This document shows positions 43,213 through 53,006 of a stretch of DNA of 64,000 nucleotides, piece after piece. How positions within the stretch are numbered: position 1 is the stretch's first letter; each line of letters opens with the position of its first letter. Location: the NCBI RefSeq assembly GCF_022808175.1, contig NZ_JALGBX010000022.1, forward strand, positions 1 through 64,000, in the 5' to 3' direction. The notes beneath the pieces are model-generated. The model saw only the letters and a program-made list of their open reading frames with translations, was not told the origin of the DNA and searched no databases. The stretch comes from Streptomyces sp. AP-93. GTDB taxonomy: Bacteria; Actinomycetota; Actinomycetes; Streptomycetales; Streptomycetaceae. The translations under genes and the position numbers were made by a program.

Positions 43213-44451
43213 GAAGGAGGTCCCGAACCCGTTCGCGGTGTTGCCGGTGCCGGTGCCGGTGCTGTTGCCGGCACCACCCGGGCCGCCCTTGCGGAGGGAG
43301 GGCAGGTCGGCCTTGATGGTGTTGACGGGGATGGCGAAGCCGAGGCCGACGCTGCCGGCGGAGCCGCTGCCGCTGGAGGGGGAGTAGATCGCGGAGGGCA
43401 TGCCCACGATCTCGCCGTTCATGTTGACGAGGGCGCCGCCGGAGTTTCCGGGGTTCAGGGAGGCATCCGTCTGGATGGCCTTGTACGAGGTGGTGTCCGT
43501 GCCGGTGTTCCCGTTGAACTGCTGACCTCCGTACGAGAACGGGAAGCCGCCCTCGGGGGACTGCTGCTTCTGCTCCGACTTCGGGACGTTCACCTCGCGG
43601 TCGAGCGCGGAGACGATGCCGCTGGTGACCGTGCCGGTGAGGCGGTCGGGGGAGCCGATGGCGACGACCTCGTCGCCGACCTTGACGTTGTCGGAGTTGC
43701 CGAGGCTGGCGGGCTTGAGGCCGCTCGCGCCTTCCAGCTTGATGAGGGCGAGGTCCTTGTCCGGGTCCGTGCCGACGGTCTTCGCGCTGTACTTCTTGCC
43801 GTCGCTCATCGTCACCTGGATCTGGCTCGCGCCGTCGATCACGTGGTTGTTGGTGACGATCTCGCCGTCGGCGGTGATCACGACGCCGGAGCCGGTGCCC
43901 TGGCCGGAGGCGGTGCGGGTGTCGATGCGCACGACGGAGGGGCTGACGTTCTCGGCGACGCCGGAGACGGTGCCGTTGCTCGACTGGGAGATGGTGCTGC
44001 CGTTGACGCCGGTGCCGGTGCCGTTGGTCTTGTTCAGCATCTGCTGGACGGCGGCGGCCGTTCCGCCGCCGACGACGGCCGCCGCGAGCGCCACGGCGGT
44101 GAGGAGGGCGACCGGGCGCTTGGCGCGGGCGTGGCCCTGGCCCTGCGGGGCGGGAGCCGCCGGGGCGGCCTCGCCCCAGGTGGCCCAGCCGCCGTTGCCG
44201 CTCCCGCTGCTCTGGGGGACGGTCTCGCCCTGGATGACCGGGGGAGTGTGGGCCTCGTGCCAGCCGGGGGCGGGTGCGGCCGGGGGGTAGGCCGGCGGCG
44301 GCGGGTACGCGGCGTCCTGTGCGAGCCGGTCACGACCGCGCTGCCAGTCCTCGCCCCAGGGGGCGGGCTGCTGACCGGGGGCACCTCCCAGCGGTAGCTG
44401 GGGGAGGTTTTCCTGGGGGTACTCGCCTTCGCGGCGGAGGTTCTCGGTCAT
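43210..44451 (-). CDS. HtrA/DegP-like trypsin-type serine protease without PDZ domain
   Basis: This 413-residue membrane-anchored protease has a Pro-rich cytoplasmic N-terminus, one membrane helix (about 114-134) and a trypsin-like domain. The catalytic His is in 'VTNNHVID', Asp in 'DKDLALIKL' and Ser in 'LNPGNSGGALV'. It ends in a Gly/Thr-rich tail without a PDZ domain. A 30-bp interspersed repeat encodes part of its N-terminus ('LPQLPLGGAPG'). Its stop is TAA, rare in Streptomyces, and lies within the terminal sequence of the solo TnpB right end. ATG 44451 is likely. Confidence 0.88.
   Translation of the reverse strand: MTENLRREGEYPQENLPQLPLGGAPGQQPAPWGEDWQRGRDRLAQDAAYPPPPAYPPAAPAPGWHEAHTPPVIQGETVPQSSGSGNGGWATWGEAAPAAPAPQGQGHARAKRPVALLTAVALAAAVVGGGTAAAVQQMLNKTNGTGTGVNGSTISQSSNGTVSGVAENVSPSVVRIDTRTASGQGTGSGVVITADGEIVTNNHVIDGASQIQVTMSDGKKYSAKTVGTDPDKDLALIKLEGASGLKPASLGNSDNVKVGDEVVAIGSPDRLTGTVTSGIVSALDREVNVPKSEQKQQSPEGGFPFSYGGQQFNGNTGTDTTSYKAIQTDASLNPGNSGGALVNMNGEIVGMPSAIYSPSSGSGSAGSVGLGFAIPVNTIKADLPSLRKGGPGGAGNSTGTGTGNTANGFGTSF
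44377..44406. repeat. 30-bp interspersed hairpin repeat, copy 1 (inside the protease gene)
   Basis: A 30-bp block containing CTCCCAGCGGTAGCTGGGGG is identical to 51993-52022. It forms a hairpin with a GGTA-type loop and is translated in frame here. Confidence 0.85.
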
Positions 44452-44651
44452 GACTACGACTGTGTCCGCCGATGATGAGAGCTTCCTGAGTCCCCGCTGA
44501 GAAGCCCGACAGAACCGTGTATGCCCGATATAAGGCCGGGCTGGGCCCGGCCGCTCCCGGGCTGCTGCGCGGGGCGGAGTCCCCTGCCCGCCCTTCGCCC
44601 GTTCCCCGGGCGCTGCCCGGACCCGCCCGCTGGACGCCGGACGGCTGAAAC

Positions 44652-46564
44652 CTGAGCCGCACCGCTGCCTACCAGACACGCAGGTTCCGGGGTAAGAACA
44701 AGGCTCCGAAGTGGAAGAAGCCCGATGACGGGCAGGTGTCGGTGATGGTGCTGCCCTTGGCCGTCACTGACCCTGCGGACCTGGCCCGCGTGGAGAAGCT
44801 GTTCCGGGCGATGGGCTCGATCAAGCGGGCCGTCCAGCGCGATGCCCGAGCCAAGGTCGATGCCTACTGGACCGCGTTCCACGAGCGGGAGCGCGACGGG
44901 GCGAAGGCTGTCGGGCAGCGCCTCGGGCTGTCCCGTGAGGCCCTGGAGCGCTGCGCGTACAAGCACCTCGAAGACTCCGGGCACCTCAAGCACCACGCCT
45001 CCAAGGCTCTGGCCATGCACATGGCCGATGAGGTGTGGAACGGTGTCCAGCGGCACCTGTTCCCGGATGCCACGGGCAAGCGGCACGGCCGTCCGAAAAC
45101 AGGCCGCTGGTACGGCTTCACCCGTATCCCCGGCCGTGCCCGGTCCCACACCACCGAACGCAAGTGGGAGACCTTCCGCCTCGTCGGGACCCTCCACGGT
45201 CATGTCATGGCCCACACCGACGGCGGCCAGCACACCCTGATGCAGCCCCGCCGGACGGGAGTGCCGGCGACGCCGTCAGGCGTTGTTCCCACGGGCACGA
45301 CCACCGCGTCCGGGAAGCCGGGCACACGGAGGGCGACGTGGCGGGACCACACGGGCCCCCTCGCCGTCGTCTTCGCTGGCGGTCCCGACTCCAGCCGGGG
45401 TGACCTCGTACTCCCGGTGCGGGTACCTCAGCAGCCCGGCCAGTGGTCACGGGTCGAACACTTCCTCGCCAACCCCGGCCGCTGGCACAAGGTCGATCTT
45501 GTACGCCGCCGCAAGGCGTCCGCCCCGGGCGGCTGGGTGTACGAGGCGCACCTGATGATCCTCGGCCCCGGCTACACCGCCCCCGCCGTACGACAGATGC
45601 GTGGGCAGGCTGCCGCCCTGGACCGGATCGGCGGGGTGGACGGCAACGTCTCCAACATCTCTATCGTCTCCTTCCCCGCCAGCCTGGACCCAGCCGACGG
45701 AGCCCCGGCCTCCACCGAGATCACCCTCACGCCGAACAGGCCCTTCTGGAGCGGGATGCAAAGAAGCGGCGCGGCCGTGCACGGGCCCTGGAGCGGTCCC
45801 GACGGGCCACCAACACCGCCCAGTACGGGCTGTCGAAGAAGCAGGCCCGACGCGCCGAGCACCGGGCCGCAAATGGTCTGACGCCCAAGGGCGTCACCGT
45901 GCCCGGCGGCGCTCGTGCCGCTCGCGTCGACGGGGTGCCGAAGCAGGCGTTCCGCCGGGACCGGATCTCCACCGGCTACCGGGAGCTGCGCGCCCGTCAG
46001 GCCGAAGCCGCCGCCTCGGCCGCCGAGCACCGACGCCACCGCACCCGCCTTCTCGCCCGGCAGATCATCGCCGCGCACGGCCCCGCGCTGGTGGTGGAGG
46101 ACTGTGACATCCGCACCTGGTACCGGCTGTGGGGCAAGCGCCTGTCCCAGACCACTCCCGGCCTGCTGATCTCCGCCCTTGAGCGGGAGTGCCAGGCTGC
46201 GGGCGGGCGACTCGTACGGGCCTCCACCTGGTCCACGGCCTTGTCGCAGCACTGCCTGTGCGGCGAGCGTATGAAGAAGACCCTGCGGGATCGGGAACAC
46301 AAGTGCATCGCCTGTGGGCTCACCGGAAAGCGGGACCTGGTATCCGCCGCGCTGGCCGCGTTCGTCCGCTTCACCGACGTGGACGACTCCAAGGCCGCGT
46401 ACCTGGACACCACCGCGTCCCGGCACGCACAGATCACATTCTCCGAAGGGCTGGAAGAAGCCCTGCGGGAGTCAACCGCACCGAGCCAGACCACCGCTTG
46501 CGGTGCTGGTCGCGTGGCAGTTCCACGGCAACGCCGGACAGCGGTCCCGAGCAACCCCGGATGA
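44652..46564 (+). pseudogene. tnpB: Frameshifted TnpB-like RNA-guided nuclease gene
   Basis: Two overlapping frames together encode a TnpB of about 637 residues. The first frame (recognisable from 44652, first GTG 44736, to 45881) carries the N-terminal helical part and RuvC-I ('GGVDGNVSNISIVSF', catalytic Asp). The second (to 46564) carries 'RSRRATNTAQYGLSKKQ', RuvC-II ('ALVVEDCDIRTW', Glu), the zinc ribbon ('CLCGERM'...'CIACG') and RuvC-III ('KRDLVSAAL', Asp). The frame changes near 45738-45752. All three catalytic acidic residues survive. A sequencing error or real decay could explain the shift. Confidence 0.82.
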
Positions 46565-46658
46565 GCCACGCCCTGTGCGTGACCACGCCGGAAAGCCCGG
46601 ACACCGCCCCGGCCGCAATCCGCAGCTCACCGTCTGGTGAGTTACGGATCAAGTCTTA
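46449..46658 (+). ncRNA. Probable omegaRNA (reRNA) of the TnpB element
   Basis: The 3' end of tnpB and the right end form conserved hairpins: CACGC/GCGTG (46567-46581) and a 14-bp stem ATCCGCAGCTCACC/GGTGAGTTACGGAT (46618-46649), then CAAGTCTTA. In known TnpB systems the omegaRNA covers this region, and the DNA just beyond the right end acts as guide; here that would begin GTGGCAGCCGCAGGAG, the 3' end of the LacI gene on the opposite strand. Confidence 0.55.
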
Positions 46659-47678
46659 GTGGCAGCCGCAGGAGCGGCGGATGACCAGGGCCGACGGGAA
46701 CTGCTTCAGGCGTTCGCGGCGGGAGCCCGCCACCCGCAGGGCGTCGTCCAGGACGAGGTCCACCGCGGCGCGGGCCATCGCCGGGCGGTCCGAGGCGATG
46801 GTGGTGAGGGGCGGGTCCGTCAGGGCCGCCTCCTTGACGTCGTCGAAGCCGGCCACCGCCAGCTGCTCGGGCACGTCGATGCGCAGCTCCCGCGCGGCGC
46901 GCAGGACGCCGATCGCCTGGTCGTCCGTAGCGCAGAAGATCGCCGGCGGGCGGTCGGGCCCGGCCAGCAGTTGCAGGGCGACCTTGTACGCGTCGTAGCG
47001 GTTGTACGGGGCCTGGAAGAGCCGGCCCTCCACCGAGCGGCCGGATTCGAGCATGGCCCGCCGCCAGCCCTCGACGTGGTCGGCCACCGGGTCGCCCACC
47101 TCGGGGGTGTTCTCCACGCCGCCCAGGCAGGCCACGTACGCGTGCCCGTGTTCGAGGAGGTGCCGGGTGGCGAGCTGCGCGCCGCCGATGTCGTCCGTGA
47201 CGACGGCGACGTCGTCGATGGCCTCGGGGCGCTCGTGGAGGAGGACCACGCGGGCGTCCCACGCCTCGATCTCGGAGGCGGCCTGCTCGCTCATGCCCTG
47301 GCTGACCAGGATCAGGCCGGAGACCCGCATCCCGAGGAAGGCTCGCAGATAGTGGACCTCGCGCTCGGTGCGGTAGTCGGAGTTGCCGACCAGCACCATC
47401 TTTCCGCGCTCGGCGGCGGCCTGCTCGACCGCGTGCGCCATCTCCGCGAAGAACGGCTGGCGGGCATCGGGGACGATCATGCCTATGAGGTCGGTGCGGC
47501 GCGAGGCCATCGCCTGGGCGACCCGGTCCGGGCGGTAGCCCAGCTCCTTGATCGCGGCGAGGACACGCTCGCGCGTGGCCGGGGCAACCGGCCTGGGTCC
47601 GTTGTTGATGACGTAGCTCACGACGGCGGTAGAAGTACCCGCAAGTCGTGCCACGTCATCCCGCGTCACCTTGGCCAC
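46656..47678 (-). CDS. LacI-family transcriptional regulator
   Basis: This 340-residue repressor has the N-terminal LacI helix-turn-helix ('VTRDDVARLAGTSTAVVSYVINN') and a periplasmic-binding-like ligand domain ('DLIGMIVPDARQPFFAEMAHAVEQAA'). It ends in 'VIRRSCGCH'. The ligand, probably a sugar, is unknown; no sugar genes are adjacent. Its TAA stop lies in the terminal sequence of the TnpB right end. It starts with GTG 47678. Confidence 0.92.
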   Translation of the reverse strand: MAKVTRDDVARLAGTSTAVVSYVINNGPRPVAPATRERVLAAIKELGYRPDRVAQAMASRRTDLIGMIVPDARQPFFAEMAHAVEQAAAERGKMVLVGNSDYRTEREVHYLRAFLGMRVSGLILVSQGMSEQAASEIEAWDARVVLLHERPEAIDDVAVVTDDIGGAQLATRHLLEHGHAYVACLGGVENTPEVGDPVADHVEGWRRAMLESGRSVEGRLFQAPYNRYDAYKVALQLLAGPDRPPAIFCATDDQAIGVLRAARELRIDVPEQLAVAGFDDVKEAALTDPPLTTIASDRPAMARAAVDLVLDDALRVAGSRRERLKQFPSALVIRRSCGCH

Positions 47679-47748
47679 GCGCGGAAGTCTACGCGGGGTG
47701 ACCTACCTCTGGGCAGGGCGTCCGGAGGAGGTCATTCCCACAGGTCCA

Positions 47749-48519
47749 CTAGTCCATCCGGGTGAGTGCCGCCGCAGCCCGCGCGGAGGCCTCGGCGGCC
47801 GCCTTCGTGGCCGCCTGAGCGGCCGCTTCCGCCGCCGCCCGTTCCACCTTCTCCGGGGTGACGAAGCGGTACCCGACGTTGCGGACGGTACCGATCAGCG
47901 ACTCGTGTTCGGGCCCGAGCTTCGCGCGCAGACGCCGTACGTGCACGTCGACGGTGCGGGTGCCGCCGAAGTAGTCGTAGCCCCACACCTCCTGGAGGAG
48001 CTGCGCACGGGTGAAGACCCGGCCCGGGTGCTGGGCGAGGTACTTGAGGAGTTCGAACTCCTTGAAGGTCAGGTCCAGGACCCGGCCCTTCAGCTTCGCC
48101 GAGTACGTCGCCTCGTCGACCGACAGGTCGCCGTTGCGGATCTCCATCGGGGAGTCGTCCGAGCCGAGCTGCTGGCGGCCGGTGGCGAGGCGCAGCCGCG
48201 CTTCGACCTCGGCCGGTCCCGCGGTGTCGAGGAGGACGTCGTCGATGCCCCAGTCGGCGGTGACGGCGGCGAGGCCGCCCTCGGTGACGACGAGGATCAG
48301 CGGGCAGCCGGGCCCCGTGGAGCGGAGCAGCTGGCACAGCGACCGCACCTGGGGCAGGTCGCGGCGGCCGTCGACGAGGATCACGTCGGCGCCCGGGGTG
48401 TCCACGAGGGCGGGGCCCTCGGCGGGCGCCACCCGGACGCTGTGGAGCAGCAGGCCGAGGGCGGGCAGCACCTCGGTCGAAGGCTGCAGGGCATTGGTCA
48501 GGAGCAGGAGTGAGCTCAT
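47749..48519 (-). CDS. glnR: Global nitrogen regulator GlnR
   Basis: This 256-residue OmpR-type regulator controls nitrogen assimilation genes (glnA, glnII, amtB, nirB in Streptomyces). Its receiver domain is atypical ('GADVILVDGRRDLPQVRSLCQLL', without the full acidic pocket), as known for GlnR. The winged-helix domain is clear ('LDLTFKEFELLKYLAQHPGRVF', 'GGTRTVDVHVRRLRAKLGPEHESLIGTVRNVGYRF'). An Ala-rich tail follows. ATG 48519 begins the conserved 'SSLLLLTNALQPSTEVLPALGLL'. Confidence 0.94.
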   Translation of the reverse strand: MSSLLLLTNALQPSTEVLPALGLLLHSVRVAPAEGPALVDTPGADVILVDGRRDLPQVRSLCQLLRSTGPGCPLILVVTEGGLAAVTADWGIDDVLLDTAGPAEVEARLRLATGRQQLGSDDSPMEIRNGDLSVDEATYSAKLKGRVLDLTFKEFELLKYLAQHPGRVFTRAQLLQEVWGYDYFGGTRTVDVHVRRLRAKLGPEHESLIGTVRNVGYRFVTPEKVERAAAEAAAQAATKAAAEASARAAAALTRMD

Positions 48520-49029
48520 GCCCGACCACCCGCCCGGGTCGGACGGTGGTACTGGTGGTGTGCGTGCGCAGGTGCGTGCGCCTGTACCTCTGCCCGCACC
48601 TGCACTTGCACGACGGTTCGCTGGTCCATCACGTCGGTTCCTCCTCGGTCCCGTCGAGGACTTTCGCGGCACTGCTTCGTACGACTTGCCAGGTGTCCGT
48701 CCGTCCCCGCGCCCTGAGGCCCGGATGGACACCACTGTTCTCGGTCCGTTCAACGTGCTGAAAGCACAAAAGGACCCGGGGGCTACGTTGCCCGGATCCT
48801 CTCGCCAGCAGAATAGCCCACCCTCCCGGGCCGGGCCGAGGCTTCTGAGCGTTCCACTTCTGTGGTTCCCACCACCCCTGCGACCTGCATATGCGCCGGT
48901 TTCACCGTATCGGTGGACCCGGGGCGGGCCGCCTGGGCGCACGCGGGGCGCGCGGAGGCACGCCGGGATCGGGGGCGCGAGGGTTCATGATGGAGGCCGA
49001 CGGCAGAGCGCCGACGAGAGGAGCGTGCA
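48520..49029. other. Intergenic region upstream of glnR
   Basis: This 510-bp divergent region separates glnR and the MoaD-like gene. I see no convincing protein gene. It contains a minus-strand terminator-like hairpin (48764-48800), implying a short minus-strand transcript or a glnR leader. Confidence 0.55.
48764..48800 (-). terminator. Terminator-like hairpin upstream of glnR
   Basis: On the minus strand AGGATCCGGG and CCCGGGTCCT pair (one mismatch, ten-base loop) and are followed by TTTGTGCTTT. It lies about 245 bases before the glnR start. Confidence 0.55.
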
Positions 49030-49284
49030 GTGGCAACCGGAACCATCCGCTACTGGGCGGCGGCGAAGGCCGCGGCCAAGACGGCGGAGGAGCCGTACTC
49101 GGCGCGGACACTGGCCGAGGCGCTCGACGCCGTGCGGGAACGCCACCCCGGGGAGCTGACCCGGGTCCTGCTGCGCTGCTCCTTCCTCGTGAACGAAGAG
49201 CCCGTGGGCAAGCGCCCGCACGATGCCGTCGAGCTGACCGAGGGGGGCACCGTCGAGGTGCTCCCGCCGTTCGCGGGCGGGTGA
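49030..49284 (+). CDS. MoaD/ThiS-like sulfur-carrier protein
   Basis: This 84-residue ubiquitin-like protein has the beta-grasp pattern and the C-terminal Gly-Gly ('GTVEVLPPFAGG') needed for thiocarboxylate formation. Such carriers deliver sulfur for molybdopterin, thiamine or cysteine synthesis; the target here is not evident. It starts with GTG 49030 and is followed after 10 bases by the membrane protein gene. A rhodanese gene lies 2.8 kb downstream. Confidence 0.82.
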   Translation: MATGTIRYWAAAKAAAKTAEEPYSARTLAEALDAVRERHPGELTRVLLRCSFLVNEEPVGKRPHDAVELTEGGTVEVLPPFAGG

Positions 49285-49294
49285 GCGGAGCCCC

Positions 49295-50731
<1,437 letters not shown>

Positions 50732-50753
50732 GGCCCGCGCCTCCCCTCCTGAG

Positions 50754-50781
50754 CGCCCGCCCCGCTTGCCCGGGGCGGGCG
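50754..50781 (+). terminator. Hairpin after the poly-Gln membrane protein gene
   Basis: The inverted repeat CGCCCGCCCC/GGGGCGGGCG with an eight-base loop begins 23 bases after the stop codon; no T-run is present. Confidence 0.65.
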
Positions 50782-50924
50782 TCGTCACACCGGCTCACAC
50801 AGCCCCCGCGTCGACCCGCATCGACCAGCAGTGCGCCTCACCCCGCCCCGCGCCAACTCACAGCGCCCTCACGGCCGGACATGGTCCACTGGGCCGACGT
50901 ACCAATCGTCTGGGGGGTGGGCAC

Positions 50925-51638
50925 GTGCGTGTCCTGCGTGTCGTTGTGATCATCGGACTGGTCCTCGGTGGCCTGTTCGTCGGGGTGGACCGCTGGGCGG
51001 CCGGCTATGCCGAGGACCGGCTGGCGGACGAGATCCAGGCCCGGCAGGGCCTGTCCGGAGTGGAGGCGGACGTCCACGGGTTCCCCTTCCTGACCCAGCT
51101 GCTCTCCCGGGACCTCGACCAGGTCGACCTGAAGGTGGCCGGCGTCGACGTGGCGACCTCGGACGGCCGTACGACGCACCTCTCCCGGCTGCGGGTCGCC
51201 TTCCGCGGGGTGGAGCTGAACGGCGACTACAACGGCGGCACCGCCCGGTCGGCCAAGGGCTCGGCCCTCGTCACGTACGCCGACCTGACCGCGGCGGCCC
51301 AGCCCGGGGTGACGGTCGCCTACGGCGGGGCGCCGGGCAAGCTCAAGGTCACCGCGAGCGTGGAGTTCCTCGGCAGGACCCTCAGCCGCAGCGTGGTGTC
51401 GACGGTCTCCCTCGTCGACTCCGGCGACGGGAAGGGCCCGACGACCGTCCGGATCCGCGCCGACGAGGTGCCGGGCGAGGGCCTCCCCGGCATCGAGGCC
51501 GCGGTCCGCCGGAAGACCGACTTCGACCGCCGGATCGACGAAGGCCTGCCGTCGGGGGTCCGGCTGACGGCGCTGACGTCGGACGAGGCCGGTGTGGTGC
51601 TCACCCTGGGCGGTAAGAATCTGGCCCTGGCCGGATAG
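50925..51638 (+). CDS. DUF2993 (LmeA-like) lipid-binding domain protein
   Basis: This 237-residue protein has an N-terminal membrane anchor (about 3-22). A DUF2993 domain follows ('YAEDRLADEIQARQGLSGVEADVHGFPFLTQLLSRDLDQVDL'), a TULIP-like lipid-binding fold found in the actinobacterial envelope; LmeA of mycobacteria belongs here. A role in lipid or glycan transport is inferred. GTG 50925 follows a GGGGGGTGGG stretch. Confidence 0.82.
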   Translation: MRVLRVVVIIGLVLGGLFVGVDRWAAGYAEDRLADEIQARQGLSGVEADVHGFPFLTQLLSRDLDQVDLKVAGVDVATSDGRTTHLSRLRVAFRGVELNGDYNGGTARSAKGSALVTYADLTAAAQPGVTVAYGGAPGKLKVTASVEFLGRTLSRSVVSTVSLVDSGDGKGPTTVRIRADEVPGEGLPGIEAAVRRKTDFDRRIDEGLPSGVRLTALTSDEAGVVLTLGGKNLALAG

Positions 51639-51764
51639 TGAGACGAGGAGGTCCGATCCGCAGATGGGAGGGCCGTACGAGGCTCCGGGCGCCCCGCGCC
51701 GGGAGATCCACAAGGGGCCCGATCCCAGTATTCGGACGATCCTGTCTCGGAATATGACACGGCG

Positions 51765-51794
51765 GTGACAGGGCGGCCGATTCGTCCCTACGAT
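51765..51794 (+). promoter_or_regulatory. Probable promoter of the sulfurtransferase transcript
   Basis: GTGACA (51765-51770) and TACGAT (51789-51794) are separated by 18 bases. Transcription would start at about 51801-51803, on or just before the ATG of the leader peptide, giving a leaderless message. Confidence 0.6.
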
Positions 51795-51802
51795 CCATGG
51801 CT

Positions 51803-51886
51803 ATGAAGCATCAGCAGGCGGACCTCACGAAGCGACGGGCAGTAGACCTGTGTCGCGTCGCCGCCATGCTCTGTCGATCCATGTGA
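51803..51886 (+). CDS. Cysteine-containing leader peptide upstream of cysA
   Basis: This 27-residue peptide (29 if started at ATG 51797) ends with 'RRAVDLCRVAAMLCRSM'. It matches the 'RRHVDLCR' leader-peptide family found upstream of sulfur-assimilation genes in Streptomyces (recalled). The two Cys codons near its end suggest cysteine-responsive attenuation or reinitiation control of the sulfurtransferase gene 203 bases downstream. It has no ribosome binding site, consistent with leaderless translation. Confidence 0.7.
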   Translation: MKHQQADLTKRRAVDLCRVAAMLCRSM

Positions 51887-51992
51887 CGTGTGAGCGCATC
51901 CCGCTCCATAGCCGGACGACGGCCTTCCGCTTTCCCGTGTGACCACCTCTGCCTCCCGCCCTCCTGAAGCCTCCCCGCAACAGGATCCGCAA

Positions 51993-52022
51993 GGGGGCAC
52001 CTCCCAGCGGTAGCTGGGGGAG
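51993..52022. repeat. 30-bp interspersed hairpin repeat, copy 2 (cysA leader)
   Basis: Identical to 44377-44406. Here it lies in the leader between the Cys peptide and cysA and can fold as a CTCCCAGC/GCTGGGGG hairpin. Confidence 0.85.
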
Positions 52023-52089
52023 TACCCGGACGCACGCACCCCGCACCATCAGCACCACCCCGCCGCACACTGCCCCGGAGGAGAACACC

Positions 52090-52935
52090 ATGAGCCGCAG
52101 CGACGTCCTCGTAGACGCCGACTGGGTCGAGGCCCACCTGAACGACGGAGACGTCGTCATCGTCGAGGTGGACGAGGACACGTCCGCCTACGACAAGAAC
52201 CACATCACCAACGCCGTCCGGATCGACTGGAAGAGCGACCTCCAGGACCCGGTCCGCCGCGACTTCGTGGACCAGGAGGGCTTCGAGAAGCTCCTCTCCG
52301 CCAAGGGCATCTCCAACGACGACACCGTCGTCCTCTACGGCGGCAACAACAACTGGTTCGCGTCCTACGCCTACTGGTACTTCAAGCTCTACGGCCACCA
52401 GGACGTCCGCCTGCTCGACGGCGGCCGCAAGAAGTGGGAGCTCGACTCCCGCGACCTGGTCGACGGCACCGAGGTCCCCAGCCGCCCGGCCACCGAGTAC
52501 AAGGCCAAGGCCCAGGACACCTCGATCCGCGCCTTCCGTGACGACGCGGTCGCCGCGATCGGCACGAAGAACCTGGTCGACGTCCGCTCGCCCGACGAGT
52601 TCTCGGGCAAGCTGCTCGCGCCGGCGCACCTCCCGCAGGAGCAGTCGCAGCGTCCGGGTCACATCCCGAGCGCCCGCAACATCCCGTGGTCGAAGAACGC
52701 CAACGACGACGGCACCTTCAAGTCCGACGAGGAGCTCACCGCCCTCTACCAGGCCGAGCAGGTCGACCTGGCGAAGGACACCATCGCCTACTGCCGCATC
52801 GGTGAGCGCTCCGCGCTCACCTGGTTCGTGCTGCACGAGCTCCTGGGCCAGGAGAACGTCAAGAACTACGACGGCTCGTGGACCGAGTACGGCTCGCTGG
52901 TCGGCGTGCCGATCGAGCTCGGCGCCAACAAGTAG
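52090..52935 (+). CDS. cysA: Thiosulfate sulfurtransferase (rhodanese), CysA type
   Basis: This 281-residue enzyme has two rhodanese domains. The first (about 8-130) is inactive in form. The second carries the active Cys in 'IAYCRIGERSALTWFVLHELLG'. It transfers sulfur from thiosulfate and may feed cysteine or sulfur-carrier synthesis. A good ribosome site (CGGAGGAG) lies 6 bases upstream. It forms an operon with the DUF1416 gene and probably responds to cysteine through the leader peptide. Confidence 0.95.
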   Translation: MSRSDVLVDADWVEAHLNDGDVVIVEVDEDTSAYDKNHITNAVRIDWKSDLQDPVRRDFVDQEGFEKLLSAKGISNDDTVVLYGGNNNWFASYAYWYFKLYGHQDVRLLDGGRKKWELDSRDLVDGTEVPSRPATEYKAKAQDTSIRAFRDDAVAAIGTKNLVDVRSPDEFSGKLLAPAHLPQEQSQRPGHIPSARNIPWSKNANDDGTFKSDEELTALYQAEQVDLAKDTIAYCRIGERSALTWFVLHELLGQENVKNYDGSWTEYGSLVGVPIELGANK

Positions 52936-53006
52936 TTCTGGCCCATCGGCATTCCCGGGGCACGCGACGCCCCGTAGTCATACCTCTCTAGGACAGGACA
53001 GAGAAC

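Larger units (their letters stand above)
44646..46658 (+). mobile_element. IS200/IS605-type TnpB-only element (IS1341-like)
   Basis: The unit consists of a TnpB-type gene and a structured right end, without a TnpA (Y1) transposase. The right boundary is placed after CAAGTCTTA, where similarity to the solo copy ends. The left end is not resolved and may lie anywhere in 44455-44650. It sits between the protease gene and the LacI gene, which are neighbours in related genomes (recalled). Confidence 0.7.

Noticed and set aside
44380..46660. CRISPR-like or restriction system near tnpB
   Set aside because: No spaced direct repeats, cas genes or methyltransferases are seen; the repeats found are element ends and single hairpins.
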